This document shows, piece after piece, positions 33,372-46,557 of a DNA stretch of 64,000 nucleotides; positions within the stretch are counted from its first letter, which is position 1; each line of letters begins with the position of its first letter. The DNA is taken from positions 215,326,001 to 215,390,000 of the forward strand of contig JBITNC010000001.1 in the NCBI GenBank assembly GCA_050084985.1. The letters are read 5' to 3'. The stretch comes from Nageia nagi. Taxonomy: Eukaryota > Pinophyta. The notes beneath the pieces are model-generated. The model was not told the origin of the DNA. It searched no databases and worked only from the letters and a program-made list of their open reading frames with translations. The translations under genes and the position numbers were made by a program.

Positions 33372-33455
33372 CAAATTTCATTTTGTTATTATGTTTTAGA
33401 CTGAGTTCTAAATTCCTCTTTGATAGGCAAAATTTTCCCCCAGAAGTCGCCATAA

Positions 33456-35037
33456 TGTATATTCATACATAATAACTTATTTATTTAGAGCCCTAGTGTA
33501 CTTTACTTGCAACTATGAGTTCATTTTAAGATCTCTGAAAGTTTTGGATCAAATAAAGCGGGCCGGATAAAATGATGATGTCATGAAAGATAGATAGTCA
33601 CGTTTTGGTGAAGACCAGGTTATGAAGATGATGAGGTCAGCGGAGAGATAATTAAAAAGTTGGAGGCAGCGAAAGTAAAGCATTTCGGAATAAGATGATG
33701 ATGTCATAGAAGAAAGAATAAAGCTCAGTTGTGGAAAAGACCAGGTTCCGAAGATGATGAGGTCAACACAGAGATAATTGAAAAGTTAGAGGTAGCAGAA
33801 GTAAAGCATTCTAGAATAAGATGATGATGTCATAGAAGAAAGAATAAAGCTCAGTTATGGAAAAGACCAGGTTCCAAAGATGATGAGGTCAGCACAGAGA
33901 TAATTGAAAAGTTGGAGGTAGTAGAAGTAAAGCATTCCAGAATAAGATGATGATGTCATAGAAGAAAGAATAAAGCTCAATTGTGGAAAAGACTGGGTTC
34001 TGGAGATGATGAGGTCAGCATAGAGATAATTGAAAAGTTAGAGGTAGCAGAAGTAAAGCATTCTGGAATAAGATGATGACATCATAGAAGAAAGAATAAA
34101 GCTCAATTGTGGAAAAGATCAGGTTCTAGAGATGATGAGGTTAGTAAAGAGATAATTGAAAAGCCAGAGGCAACAGAAGTAAAGCATTTCGGAAGAAGAT
34201 GATGATGTCATAGAAGATAAGATGGTCGCATTTTGGTAAAGACTGGGTTGCAGAGATGATGAGGTCAGCAAGGGGTGATCAAAAGGCTCGGAGTCAGTGA
34301 ATAAAGTTTTCCAAAATAACGATGTCACAAAGAAAGGATAATTGTAGTTTTGGAAGTAGTTACCTTCCATGACATTCTTAGTTTTGTAACTGTCGGACAA
34401 ATGGCATGTATGTATGATTATAGTTAGAAGTGGCCAGAATCTTAAGGCCATTTTGTAAACCATTCTATTTTCATTTTCTTGTAACTGTTATTTCTTTAGT
34501 ATAAGTATATAAAAATAAAGTGAAAGATGGGTCGAAAGCCTAGTATTGCTCTTTACATTTGTTCTCGAATACCTGTAGTTTTTATCAGTAATATGATACC
34601 ATCTTGACCTTTCTTGTCTAGCACTCGTAATTGTCATTCTTAATTTGGTTACATCGTGGTAGCTTGGCTTGTTTCCTGAATGGTAATCATGAGTTGCTAA
34701 TATAACTATGTCTGCTACATGGTAGAGTAAAGTTGGGAAACTATTAGAGAGTGAGAGCTTGTACCGTAGCTGCTACACTAGATTCAGACCAAGGTTTCAC
34801 ACACTGTAAAAGCCCGCACTGAACTAGTGATCCTCCTTTGCTTTCTCTCTTGTTACCCTAAACCTTTGCTTAAATTCCTCTCACTCTACTCTTTTATTTT
34901 TCTTTCCTACTACTTTTCCTATACCTAATGTATAAGGAACTGGCCTTCTTCGGAGATCAAACTGTCACATAGTCTGTTCTTGATTTACTCTGGTTAAGAT
35001 TATTTGCGACGCATATATTACACAATCCTAATCAACA
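33456..35037 (+). repeat. Element E 3' LTR
   Basis: 1,582 bp, starts TGTATATTC, ends ATCAACA, followed by TSD ATACC. Carries the 126-bp array at 33565-34265. Confidence 0.92.
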
Positions 35038-35244
35038 ATACCTACTTTCAAATCCTGGTCGATAACTTCCATTATTCTGTACTCTATGTCTTTCTGATAA
35101 TTTTTTGATAATCTCATTTCTAACCCTTATTTGATTTATCATTGTAAGTTTGATAATACAACAAGCTTGCCTTTTCTCCAACTTTTGTTTCCAAATTGTA
35201 TGTCACATTTGCATGCAAGAAAATATGTGAGTTTGCCTATATTG

Positions 35245-35751
35245 CTATTGTAACATTCTAGGAGGAAAAGCCATAAAAGTATTTGAAAAATCATAAATCA
35301 CCCTTTTATGAAGTAAATAATGTAAAAGTTCATCTATCCATTTTAGGCTTTTGGTTAATTGTTTAACGTATTTTAGCCTGGCTAAAAGGAGTGAGTACTT
35401 AGTTAATTGGCAATTTATGATGATTCTTGGTATTCCATAAGGCCATTGTAGGCAAAAAGCTATTATTTCTTGTGATATTCTTTCCATATGGGTGAAATAG
35501 ATTTGTGGATCTAAAATAATGCTTGCTTCATATCCACAAAAAGTGACTTTCCAACCATTATTTATACCACAAAACATATGGTATGTTCTTTCAAATTGTT
35601 CATCAATAGTCAATTGTAAATAATTTAAGAGATTAAAATCAAATTCATGTTTTAAATATGTTAATGCTAAATCACCTGGATATCTTAGCGGTGGAAATCA
35701 TACTTATGGTTGCACTATGCTACCTTCAGCAGATTCCTTTGCCAGATTCAT
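35245..35751 (-). pseudogene. Unknown ORF after integrase in element D
   Basis: Minus-strand frame from ATG 35751 to TAG 35245, with two stops near the start; open from about 35700. It encodes ~150 residues (FERTYHMFCGINNGWKVTF; WPYGIPRIIINCQLTK). It lies downstream of INT in element sense, the slot for accessory ORFs. I do not recognise a family. 35043-35244 beyond it shows nothing. Confidence 0.45.
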
Positions 35752-35849
35752 CTTTTCTATTTTAACACTTGAAAAATATTAATACTTTTATTTATTTATT
35801 ATTTTAACAATAAAATAAAATGAAAGAAAACTAATGTACATTTTTTTTT

Positions 35850-37060
35850 ATGTATAGAAGGGTCAAAGATGCATGATATTTATAGGTTCATGCTCTTCAT
35901 TTCCTTCTAAATCTAATAAATGATAAGTTCCTTTACCAAATTTTTTCTTAATGATATATGGTCCTAACCAATTTGGAGCAAACTTGTCTCTAAGCTATCA
36001 TTCTATTCTTGAAGTTTGTTGATTTTCTTTTAAAACCAAATCACCTATTTTGAACTCATGAATTAGAGCCCTTTTATCAAAAGCTCATTTTATCCTCTTC
36101 TAATAAACATGCATATGCTCTAGAGCATTAATATGTTTTTCATCTAAAAGCAATAACTGATCTAAGTGAGTCTATCTTGCTTCTTCATCAGAATTTTACT
36201 CACTTAGATTTATTCTAAGGGATGGTATCTCAAGTTCTATGGGTAGGATGGCTTCTATTCCATATACTAAAGAGAATGGTGTTGCCCCAATAGGAGTGCG
36301 TACACTGGTATGATAAGCCCACAAGGCTTTTGGTATTTGCATATGCCAATCTCTATGAGAATCATTTACTATTTTTGCTAAGATGTTCCAAATAGGTTTA
36401 TTAGTAGCCTCTGCCTATCCATTGCCTTGTGGATAATATGGAGTGGAAAAACTTTGTTTAATTTTATACTTATCACATATTTGTTTTACATCCTTATTTT
36501 TAAAATTCTTTCCATTATCCATAATTAATTGGTTTGGTATGCGAAATCTACATATAATATAATTTTCTATAAATTCAACAATTCATGAACCAGTGGTGGA
36601 AGTCATGGAAATAGCCTCTACCCATTTGGTAAAATATTCAGTTGTTGTAATGATGAACTTGTGTCCACCAGAAGATGTAGGTGTAATTTGTCCTATTAAA
36701 TCTAATGCCCATTTAGAGAATGGCCAAAGTGATTGTATAGGATGTAGTTCTTGGGATGGTTGTGAAAATAAATGAGTGTATTGTTGACATTTAAAACATT
36801 TTTTAACATATTAACAACAATCTTTTTCCATAGTTGGCCAATAATAACCCATTCATATCAATCATTTTACAATTGCAACACCATTAAAATGTCCTTCGCA
36901 TGTTCCATCATGTGTGAAGGATATAGCTTTTTTAATATCATTCCATTCAAGACATCTGAGTAAAATACCATTGAAATTTCATCGATGCAAGATATCCCCT
37001 ATCAAACAATATTTAGTTGCTTTGATTTTAAAAGCTCATCATGATGATTTATTAAGGTTT
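35850..37060 (-). pseudogene. Integrase of element D
   Basis: HHCC zinc region (HDGTCEGHFNG; MGYYWPTMEKDCC; CFKCQQ), first Asp in WALDLIGQI, second in IMDNGKNF, and Glu in AEATNKP are all readable, so the D,D,E triad is retained. The C-terminus has NWLGPYIIKKKFGKGTYHL and no chromodomain. Several stops, mostly TAG, make it non-functional. It is colinear with the B integrase. Confidence 0.87.
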
Positions 37061-38110
37061 GCAGGAAGAGTTCCAAATTTTAAAAAACCTATCAATTCTT
37101 TGTACCAATTATCTTTATTAGTTACACTAATATTTAATACACTTTTTTCTTCCTCTTCCTGTTGTAATGATGATTGAGACAATTGAATTATTTCAACTTG
37201 AATTGAAGATTTTTTAGGATCTTCTAGGATAAGAGATCCAATAGAAGCCATAGCATCTATAAATATATTAGATGATCTTGGTGCCACTTCTATACTAAAT
37301 TGGTTAAAAGATTTTAATAATTCCTCAACTAACGCTTTATACTTTTTAAGTAAAGGTTCTTTACATTGATAGATTCCTTTCACTTGATTTACGATAAGTA
37401 AAGAATCTCCAATAATCTTAATTCTTTTAAGTTTTAATTTAATAGCAATTTTTAATACTAATATCAAAGCTTCGAATTCTACATTATTATTAGTACAAGG
37501 AAATTTTAGTTTAAATGAATATGGTATAGGGATCCCTTGTAGTGTTATAAATACAACACCTGCTCCACCACCTTGTTCACATCGAGAACCATCAAAGTGT
37601 ATTGTCATATCCCAATCATCTTCAGGTTCTATAGGTATTTCAATTTCATCTAATTTAAACACCCCATCATTAGGTAATTCAATGACAAGGGGTTTATTAT
37701 CTTGCAATGGAGCATCAACGAGATAATTAGCAATTACTTGTCCTTTTATTGACTTTTGTCCAATAAAATGTAAATCAAATTCAGTTAAGTGCATTATCCA
37801 CTTTGCAGTTCTTGAATTTTGATAGGTTTTATTCATCATATATTTCAATGGATCCACTTTAGAGATGACATATGTTGTATGATTAAGCATATAATGTCGA
37901 AGTTTTTTAGTAGCAAAAATGATAGCAAGACATAATTTTTCCAAATATATATACTTAATCTCGTAGGTCACTAAGGTTCTACTCAGATAATATATAGCTT
38001 TTTCTTTATTGTGTTCATTGTTTTGAGCAAGCATTGTTCCTAAAGCATTTTCAATAGCAGAGATATATAACAAAAAGGGTACATCTTTTCTTAGTGGACT
38101 TAAGATAGGA
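37061..38110 (-). pseudogene. RNase H and second RNase H (aRH) of element D
   Basis: Open for 344 codons (37039-38073). The first RNase H (LYISAIENALGTMLAQ) is degenerate at the first Asp. After FIGQKSIKGQVIANYL, the aRH starts at IHFDGSRCEQGGGAGVVF and continues with EFEALILVLK, IIGDSLLIVNQVKG and SNIFIDAMAS. This second domain places D in the Tat group. Confidence 0.88.
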
Positions 38111-38229
38111 GGAGATAATAAATATCTTTTAATTTCATCAAATGCATCTTGTTGCTCTTTACCCCAATGATATTCTACTCCCTTTTTTAATAATTTTGTA
38201 AATGGTTTACATTTATCAGAAAGTTGAGC

Positions 38230-38943
38230 TATAAACCTTCTAATGGCTTGTAACTTACCCTGTAAACTTTGTAATTATTTTAGATTTGTAGGAGGTGGCA
38301 TGTCTACTACTGCCTTCACTTTATTAGGATCTATTTCAATTCCTCATCGGGACATAATAAATCCTAATAGTTTTCCTAAAGTTACACCAAAAACACATTT
38401 TTTTGGATTTAATCTTACTTTATATTCTAATAATATATCTAAGACTTTAATTAGGTCTTTTCCATGATCTACTCGATATTTAGATCTAACCAACAAATCA
38501 TCGACATAATCTTCTACTATGTCATGCATATAATCATGGAATATATAAGTCATAGCCCTCTGATAAGTTGCCCTGGCATTTTTTAATCCAAAAGGCATAA
38601 CTTTATAACAAAAGGTACCCCAAGGAGTTATAAAAGCTATTTTATGTTGATCTTCAATAGCTATTTTTATTTGATTATAACTAGAAAACCCATCCATTAA
38701 TGATAACATATCATGTCCTGTTGTCGAGTCTACCAAACTATCAATGCTAGGTAGAGGGATATCATCTTTAGGACAAGCTTTGTTAAGATCACAAAAATCT
38801 ATGCATATTCTTATTTTTCCACTTGGTTTTTTTATAGGTACCATATTAGATATCCAATATGAATAATCTATAGGTTGTATAAATTTAGCTTCTAATAATT
38901 TTTGAAGTTCTTCTTTTACCATTAATGCTATAGTAAGATGCAT
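38230..38943 (-). pseudogene. Reverse transcriptase of element D
   Basis: KFIQPIDYSYWISN, VPIKKPSGKIR, LNKACPKDDIPLP, LMDGFSSYNQIKI and YVDDLLVRSK (YVDD at 38497-38508) are the standard RT motifs. The 199-codon stretch 38344-38943 is open, with stops on either side. Confidence 0.9.
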
Positions 38944-39219
38944 TTTATGTAATTTTTATTTAACAGGTTTAGCATCAGACTTTAATGCTAAATTATGTAC
39001 TACTAATTTAGGATCTATTCTAGGCATGTTTGCATATGACCATGCAAATACCTTTTCTCATTCTCTTAATAAGGTTATAATTTCTTCTTGTTCATTTTTC
39101 GTGAGGTTTTCTCCTAATTGAATAATTTTAGGATTTTGAGGATCATTACTAATACTTATTTCTAAGACTTTTTCAATAAGCATATGTGACCCTTCTTCTA
39201 ATTGATTTGGTACTGGTAT

Positions 39220-40761
39220 CTAATCGTTATCATTAACACTATATTCTTCATCATATTCTTGAGTTTGTTCATTTGTGCATACTTGATTTTCATAGGAACC
39301 AAATATGTGATCTACGTTTTTGAATTCATGTACCAAAGGATTGCATGATATAAGAGAGAAATTAGTAATTACTTCATCTGTAGAAGTATTGGCTATTATT
39401 TTGATTAAATTTTGATTTTCATTAACTTCATCTATTTGTTCATTATTTTGATCTTCAATATCATTATATTTTATTGTAACCATATTTATCGATGGTATAC
39501 CTGAATATGGACTGATTGATGATTTGGCATTTATTTTTTCTTGTATATCACTTGGTAAGCACAAATGATTCCAGGGTGGCTCAGTATTATTAATAAAGAG
39601 CATTTTGACCCCTTCTAAGACATCCATTTCACTTAATTGTTCTTCTCTTATATCAATAATTTCTTGTACTATGGATTCTTTCTCTAAAATTTCTTCATTA
39701 TAATCCAAATTCTCTTCTCCTAAATTTTCTAATTTAACAAGATTTTTATGTTCATTTTGATAACCTAATCCCCTTTTATCAGTGGGATCTTGGTATTGTA
39801 ATTCAATTATTTCTCATGGACCTTGTTCATATCGACCCAATCCTCATCCTTGTCAATTACATTTGTTAAAATAGTTTAAGACAAATGTTCTTGAACATGG
39901 TGATAAATATTTCATATCATTATTGAAATTTCCTTCATATGTTTGATTGGGTATTGTTGACATAGGATCTACTATCCCCGCATAGATAAACATTGTCTGA
40001 TTAGGTACTTCTCCTAAAGGTACTATTTGTCCAATCACACTAGGTGATTCAAATAATCTTCCCATTTCTTATGCTAAAGGTATATTAAACACAACATCAT
40101 CTACGTCATATTCTCCCATACCCAAATCCATTAATTTAACTTTTACTAGATATACATTGGATGAGTCATTATTAGATGTAGTATTTACTTGTTTTGATGA
40201 AGAGGCTCCATATTTTTCATCTAAAGTTTTAGAAACTTTTTCCCAAGTATCTTTATCTTGTATAGCTATATCACTTTTTCCTTTTATGACTTCAGATTGA
40301 TTCATATTTTTGTTCATTAATATGGTTGATAAATTAGGAGATGGTAATGTCACTTTATTTGGATCAAGAATTAAATTACAATGTGAACAAGGATCTAAAT
40401 CTTTAAACACACAATGAACTTTATCTTTATAGATGTATTTTAAACATCCATGATAAGTTGATGGAACACATTGCATTTCTCTAATCCATGGGTGTCCTAA
40501 AAGAATGTTGTATTGTATAATATTTCCTTCAATTATATGTAATAAAGTTTGAACAATTTTAGCCCCTACTGTAATCGGTAGCACTATTGATCCCAAAGTT
40601 GAACACACTGCATCATTAAATGCCCTAATTTGTAAAGAAGGAGCTAAGATAAGGGAATCTAATAAATTCAAATTTTTGTATGCAACATCTGAAATTATAT
40701 TTATAGCTAAACCTTCATCTATCAAAATTCTTTTAAATAATTTCCCATCTACTTTACCCAT
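39220..40761 (-). pseudogene. Protease and pol linker of element D
   Basis: The protease segment (40069-40761) has ILIDEGLAINIIS at the active site, with Gly replaced by Glu, and NILLGHPWIREM downstream. 39853-40065 and 39220-39708 are open pieces of the linker that joins protease to RT. The first break is a TAG/TAA cluster near 40066. Confidence 0.75.
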
Positions 40762-41009
40762 TATGTGTAAAGGTGGATCAAGTTTGCCTGGTCCATCGTT
40801 ATTTAATTTTTCTTATTCGTAGAAGGTGATACTAGGTTGTTGAGATATCTTCAAACTTTCAACTATTGAAATAAAATTATCAAGATTACTAACATCTACT
40901 TGAATTTCTTGTAGAATTTGATTCATAGCTTCCCTATAACTCTCAGGCTATTGTAATAATTCAAATAAGATCATCTTAACTGGATACATTTTTAATTATC
41001 ATTGAAGAG

Positions 41010-43796
41010 CACCTTTTATCGAAACTTTAGGTTGTTGTGGAGGAGGTATAGGTTGTATATTAATTGGGTTTGATATTGATTGATTTTTTCATAGATTATC
41101 CTATTTATTTTGATATTGTTGTGCTCTTGTAGCTATACCAATCATATGTATTGAATCATCTATAGTTCCTATAAATGGTATATCCTTATTATTCCATGTA
41201 TAGTTCATTTGGTTTGGGATAATTGCCACATTGTTAGCCTAATGTGAAGGTAAGGGGTTTTGATATATCCCTAAATTTTGATTCGAAGGCACAATAGGAT
41301 TATCTACATCTATTTTTTGACTATCTATCAAGTCTTGAATTTTATGTTGTAAAGTTCAACATTTATTTGTATTATGTCCTTTTTGCCTATGATAAGCACA
41401 AAATTCATTCTCCTTATACCATTTGCTTCCTTTAACATTAGGATTTTTAGGTTTTATATCAGGTAATGTAATCATACCATTATCACATAATTTTTTAAGT
41501 ATTTCAGCTAATGGTTATGATAATGGGGTAAAATTTCTTTTAGGCTTAGGTTCAACATTTTCTTCAATTTTTGAAGCTTGACCAAAATTTTTTGTCATAG
41601 CTATTTGATTATTTTATGGTTGTTTAGTACTATTTTCATATTGATTACCCTTTTTGTATTCTTTTTTCTTGAGTTTTAATTCTCCATCTTGAATTTTAAC
41701 TCTTTCTATAACTACTACCTGAGCAATAGCTTCTTCAAAAGTTTTATGTTGTTGAATTTGATGAACACTAGCTATTGGTCTTAAACAAGTTTGACTAAAT
41801 AATTTAACCAATTCTTCTTATGGTATTGTATAAGGCATACTAGTGAGTATAGCCTGCCATCTTGAGATGTAATCTTGTATAGTTTCATCAGGAAACTATT
41901 GTAATCTTGTAAGATTAGTAATTGAAGATCTTTCTTTAATATTGATTCTAAAATGTTCTAGAAATTGATTAGCCAATTGTTCGAACGTATATAAAATATG
42001 TATGGGTAAACTATTATACCAATCTAAAGCTTGATCTATGAGTGTCATAGGAAATATACGTAACATTAATGAGTCATCATTAGCTATTTGATAACTAGAA
42101 AATGTAAATTTTCTCAATTGTTCTTTGGGGTCTTCTCTTCCCTTAAATGATTCTATTTTAGGAAATTCAAACCTATATGGTAGTTTCTTTTTTGGAACAC
42201 TTGGATGAATAGGTTCATTGCAAATATTTTTATAATTTAACTTTTGAAGTCGTTGAACATTCATTTCTTGATTTATAAAATCCTTCATAAAATCTTCTAA
42301 TTCTTTATTAGTTCTACGACCTTGAGTGTGTCTATGATATCTTTGAGTATTCGAATCCTTTTCTAAAATTGATCTTGAAGTGTAAGACTCATAGTCAGAA
42401 GGAAGCTCTGATGGTGGTGGAGGCAATATTTTAAGAGGTGAATGTCATCACAGAATAAGGATTTTAGGAGGTTTTTGGGATATACCTTTTCCATAGAGAT
42501 CTTTTCCTTTGTAATCAGGTTGTTTTATTTGATTTTAGGTTTGTTCAACCCAACTTTTGATGGAATCTTGCTTTTGTTTATCATATAATTTTTGTAGTTC
42601 TAATTCTTTATCCATTTCCTTTTGTAACAAAATGGCTATCTCTTTATCCATCGCTTCTTATTTGTCTAAGTAAAGATCTCGATATCTTTGTATTTGACTT
42701 CCTGTAGGAGTTTTAGGTTTCAAATTTTTTATTTTTTGATATTCATCCCACCATATTTGTTTTTCTTTCTCCATATGTAGATATTGTTCCCTTTTTATTT
42801 TTTCATTCTCTAATTCTTTAAGTTGTAATTCCTGTAAATGAAGTTGAATCTCATGTTCTTTATGAAGTCTTTTCTTTTCTTGTTCTAAGAACTCATTTCC
42901 TTCTTTGTTTGCTTGTTCTTGTTCTATGAATTTCCTTTTATCTCTAAGAAGTTTATCTTCCATTTCTTTTAATTTATTTTCTTATTCTTGAATTTTAATG
43001 AGTTCATTAGCTTTTCTATTTTCTTCCTTTAGAAGGTATTGCATCTCTGTAGCCTTTTTAATATCATCAACATATATTTCCATGAATTTTTGATCGGCTT
43101 TTGTTTTATATAATCATCATTCTTTTAGTTCTTCATAATAAGGTATCTCTTCTATTTTGAACTTAGATGTCCTTCTATGTAATCCTCCCTTTGAAGAATA
43201 ATATTTCTCTATTTGCTTCATTGAAGGAGCTCTTTCAGATAAATTACTCATAGGTATTGATACTTCATTTTTTCCTAATTCAAGAGATTTATGAGAAAAA
43301 GAAGATCCCTCTTTTCAAATTAAAGAACTAACCTTTCGACCATCTGATAATAGGCAAATGACTCTTTCATATTTAACTTTATATGGCTCAGTATTTGGTA
43401 CCGCTATGGTTTCGGCCTGAGATTTATCCTCATCAATTTCTAAGTTATCACATCTATGATTTAGTTTTTCTACATCTCCCAGTAAACTAGAAGACATCTT
43501 AGGAATAGCCCTATAATTAGCTAGGTGATGACAAATTTCAATTAATTCTTCATTTAACACTTGCATTCTAGCCTTAGTAATAGGATCTTCTATACTTTAT
43601 CTTTGCAATCTAGATTGATCATAACCCCAATCCTAATCTTTAGTTTCATAATGAACTACCTATGGATCTGATTCATCTAAAGGATGTGGCCTCCTAACCG
43701 AAGACTCTATCAGATCCATATTGTTTGAATCTATTTCTTGTATTTCAAATGGGTGTTTCATATTTTCTTAGCAGTCATACTTCTAGTTTGAACCAT
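41010..43796 (-). pseudogene. gag: Gag of element D with N-terminal coiled coil
   Basis: The frame can be followed from ATG 43796 (MVQTRSMTAKK) to about 41010, with many stops. Open pieces: 43315-43566; 42658-42963, a highly charged coiled-coil-like segment rich in Glu/Lys/Gln; 41896-42426, the gag core (LPYRFEFPKIESFKG; ALDWYNSLP); 41614-41811. A zinc-knuckle-like CAYHRQKGHNTNKC lies near 41380. The long coiled-coil extension before the core is unusual compared with A and B gag. Confidence 0.8.
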
Positions 43797-45701
43797 TTTT
43801 TTTTTTAGATATTATAAACAAACATCATAAAAAAGAAACTCTATGTTTATCTTTTATATTATGTTTTCGAGAAAATAATTTAATGCATAAACATCCTATA
43901 TGCAAACTTACTTTTAACGATGTGATTATCTTTTTTAACTTTTTCATATATTTTTAATGTCTGAGTTAAATGAACGATATGAGTTGTTCATTTTTAATCT
44001 TTTTAATTTTCCTAGTTTGTTTTGACTAGTCAAGTGTTAAACAAGGTAGGTTGGGTAATTCTAAGTAATGTTTACAAGTTTTTATGGCTTTTGGCTTGGT
44101 TCTAGATGAGTCTCTTTTTTGACTCCTTCCTAAAGGAAAGTCACCTTGGTCATCACCTCCAAGTGTAACTAGCTCTATGGCTTCAAGTGTGTTATGTCAG
44201 TGGGTACAAAGAAGTAAGAATTAACGATTGGTAGTGACATCCAACTTGTTAATGTTCAATTATTCCTTTAAGGCCTTATGAAATGCATTTAAACAAGTAA
44301 AATACATTTATGCATACTACCCTCCCAAACATTCATGTCCATTTACTTATCTTATCTTAATTTGATACAATCAAAAGTTTATTTTAAGTGGACTTTGACC
44401 TTAATAAACCCCATTGTTCTTTTTAATTATAGTGTGATTCATTATCCGACCTCTTAATGATGTTCATTAACTCCTTCTAGCTGTGAAAGTTTTATATGTG
44501 ATAGATTCCCTCTTCTTACTAGTCACATATCTCTTCAACCTCCAATGGAGTGGTAAGAGCAGACTTAGTAAAAAGCCATTAAGTGTAGATAAATTAATTA
44601 AGTGAGGTTCAATTACTCCTCCAAGAGTCACATATCCCTTTGACCTCCAATGGAGTGGTAAGGGTAGACATCTTTAAGAGTGTTAATGTGAAGTATATTT
44701 TCAAATAAGATGTGAATAAATTTTACCTCTTTCACTTAACTTATTTCTGATCACTTAGGATTGCTTGAAGTGCAAAAGTGAGAGCATACTTTGTTAAGTG
44801 AAAGTACTTAGTGTATTTGAATCCCTCCAATTAATTAACCTTTTAATATGATTTATACTACCCAAAACTTGATTTATTTCTTTTAGGTTCATTCCTTTTA
44901 ATGTGATTCATTTACTCCTTCCAATTGTGGAAGTATTATGTGTAGTAAATTACCTCCTCTTACTAGTCACATATCCCTTCGACCTCCAATGGAGTGGTAA
45001 GGGCAAACTTGGTAAGAGGTCATTATGTGTGGATAAATTAACCAAATTAATGATAGTGTGAATGTGAAAGAAAAGAAGAATTAATTACTCCTTCTTATTA
45101 GGTCTATTCTGGTCACCTTAGATCACATGAAGCGCAAAGGGAGAGCATAAGTAGACAAGATAAAAAGTATTAATGTGTACGTACCCTTGACCCAAAATAT
45201 GAAAATAAATACATAACATTTTACATAAAATAAATTAATAAAAAATATGCATTTAATCTTTTCTACCTGTTCTTATATGCATTCTAGGCAAAGGAATCAC
45301 ATTCAAAAGTATCCTTCCATTTTAACAATATATTATACATTTTTATTTTATTTTTATTTTTAGAAATAATAAAAGGAGACAAAATGACCTAGAGTATGAG
45401 TCACCAGTGTTTAAATAGAGATCATTGGCATTTGTTTTGAGTCACCAGCATTCGATTCCAATCGCTGGCATTTATAATGAAATTGCCAATGTTTAGTCTA
45501 GATTACTTCATAAATTGTTAGCATTCCTTTTGAGTCACCGGCATTCGATTCCAATCGTTAGCATTTCTGCAACAAATTTCCTAAAAAGCACAAAATGCAA
45601 AATTTAAAGTTAGTATATGGAAAAATTCAAATAAACTAGACAACAAAAAGGTAAAATCATTTTTAACATAAACAAAAAACCTCCCTATCAATAACAAAAG
45701 G
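43797..45701 (-). other. Element D 5' leader with imperfect repeats and a motif array
   Basis: No gene seen. 44500-45170 contains three imperfect copies of a ~100-bp unit with ACTAGTCACATATC and CCTCCAATGGAGTGGTAAG (near 44517, 44630 and 44960). 45399-45570 has at least seven copies of a (G/A)TCACC(A/G)GCATT-type motif spaced 20-21 bp. Confidence 0.7.
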
Positions 45702-45719
45702 GCCCTCCTTCTAGTGCCA
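45702..45719 (-). other. Element D primer-binding site
   Basis: On the minus strand TGGCACTAGAAGGAGGGC, three bases inside the 5' LTR. Different from the sites of A/B/H, E and G. tRNA not assigned. Confidence 0.65.
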
Positions 45720-45722
45720 GAA

Positions 45723-46557
45723 TGTTGCAGTGAAAATAGAGCTGGAATGTAGAATAACATGAAATACAATTATTCTTAGATTTTCATTGAACCTCAAATT
45801 ATGTAAAATAGATAGAAATGCTATAATTATAAATTGATATTGATTTTCATCTCAAAATAAAATTTTCCCTTGTAAGGGACTTTTACAAATGCCATTTGCC
45901 AAAATGAAGGTATTAGATCTTCATTGTTTTTGATTTGCTTGCTTCTCTCCTTGATATGGACAACCTATAAATCCTACACACATGTAAAAGGTAACATCAA
46001 AGCATCTATGTATGACATGTATTGAATTGAAACTAGCATAAAATAATAAAAGGTATGAGCTCACAAGATTTTGGCAGCATTACCCTACTTCAAAATTGGG
46101 TCAAGATCCTCTCCTTATTGCTTTGTATTGGCTTGTATTTATAGATTTTGGGTGAGATGTTCCAAGGCTGGTAAGGGGAAGTGAAAAGCCATCGTAGGTC
46201 ATAACTGACCCCCTCTATCCACATCATCTTGAAAGAATGAAGCATTTCAACTTTCTCTCACTATTTTGGTTTCTTGTTCAGCTGTTACAGAGTCACCAGT
46301 AATTACAAGGCAAACATCGGTGATCATCTCCAAACATTGATGATTGTTTTGGGTCATTGGCGACTGGTTAACAATTTTAAAATGATCGCCAAATAGTTAA
46401 ATTTTATCGAAAAGGGGTCATGTGACCACCCATTTTGCATGTACTCGATGGGAGTTATCCAATAATATGGTTTTTAAACCTATTTTATATTGTCTCAAAG
46501 AGTTATGCTTATTTCAATGTTTACTCATTAAAAAAGGGACATTTTTAGGTGTCTACA
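45723..46557 (-). repeat. Element D 5' LTR
   Basis: 835 bp, TG..CA, next to TSD ATAAG. Differs from the 3' LTR at several percent of sites, mostly transitions. Carries D's motif around 46290-46400. Confidence 0.92.

Larger units (their letters stand above)
25050..35037 (+). mobile_element. Element E: large-LTR gypsy-type retrotransposon with extra ORF, RT region deleted
   Basis: 9,988 bp, LTRs 25050-26627 and 33456-35037, perfect TSD ATACC (25045-25049 and 35038-35042). Contents: PBS, gag, protease, a small C-terminal piece of integrase joined directly after protease, then a long sense-strand extra ORF. RT, both RNase H domains and most of INT are missing, so it is non-autonomous by deletion. 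All coding parts have stops. No clear polypurine tract was recognised before the right LTR (CCCCCAGAAG is the only nearby feature). Confidence 0.92.
18187..46557 (-). mobile_element. Element D: Tat-like Ty3/gypsy element with antisense PMD gene, interrupted by element E
   Basis: LTRs at 18187-19024 and 45723-46557 with the perfect TSD ATAAG (18182-18186 and 46558-46562). Orientation is minus: PPT next to the left LTR, PBS next to the right one. Without E it is about 18.4 kb, large even for Tat elements. Order: LTR, PBS, long leader, gag with coiled coil, PR, RT, RNase H, aRH, INT, an unknown ORF, a long AT-rich spacer, an antisense PMD gene, PPT, LTR. Coding parts contain many stops and the LTRs differ by several percent. 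Confidence 0.93.

Noticed and set aside
33430-33455. Polypurine tract of element E
   Set aside because: The stretch before the 3' LTR is pyrimidine-rich (TTTTCCCCCAG) with only a short AGAAG, so no PPT was called.
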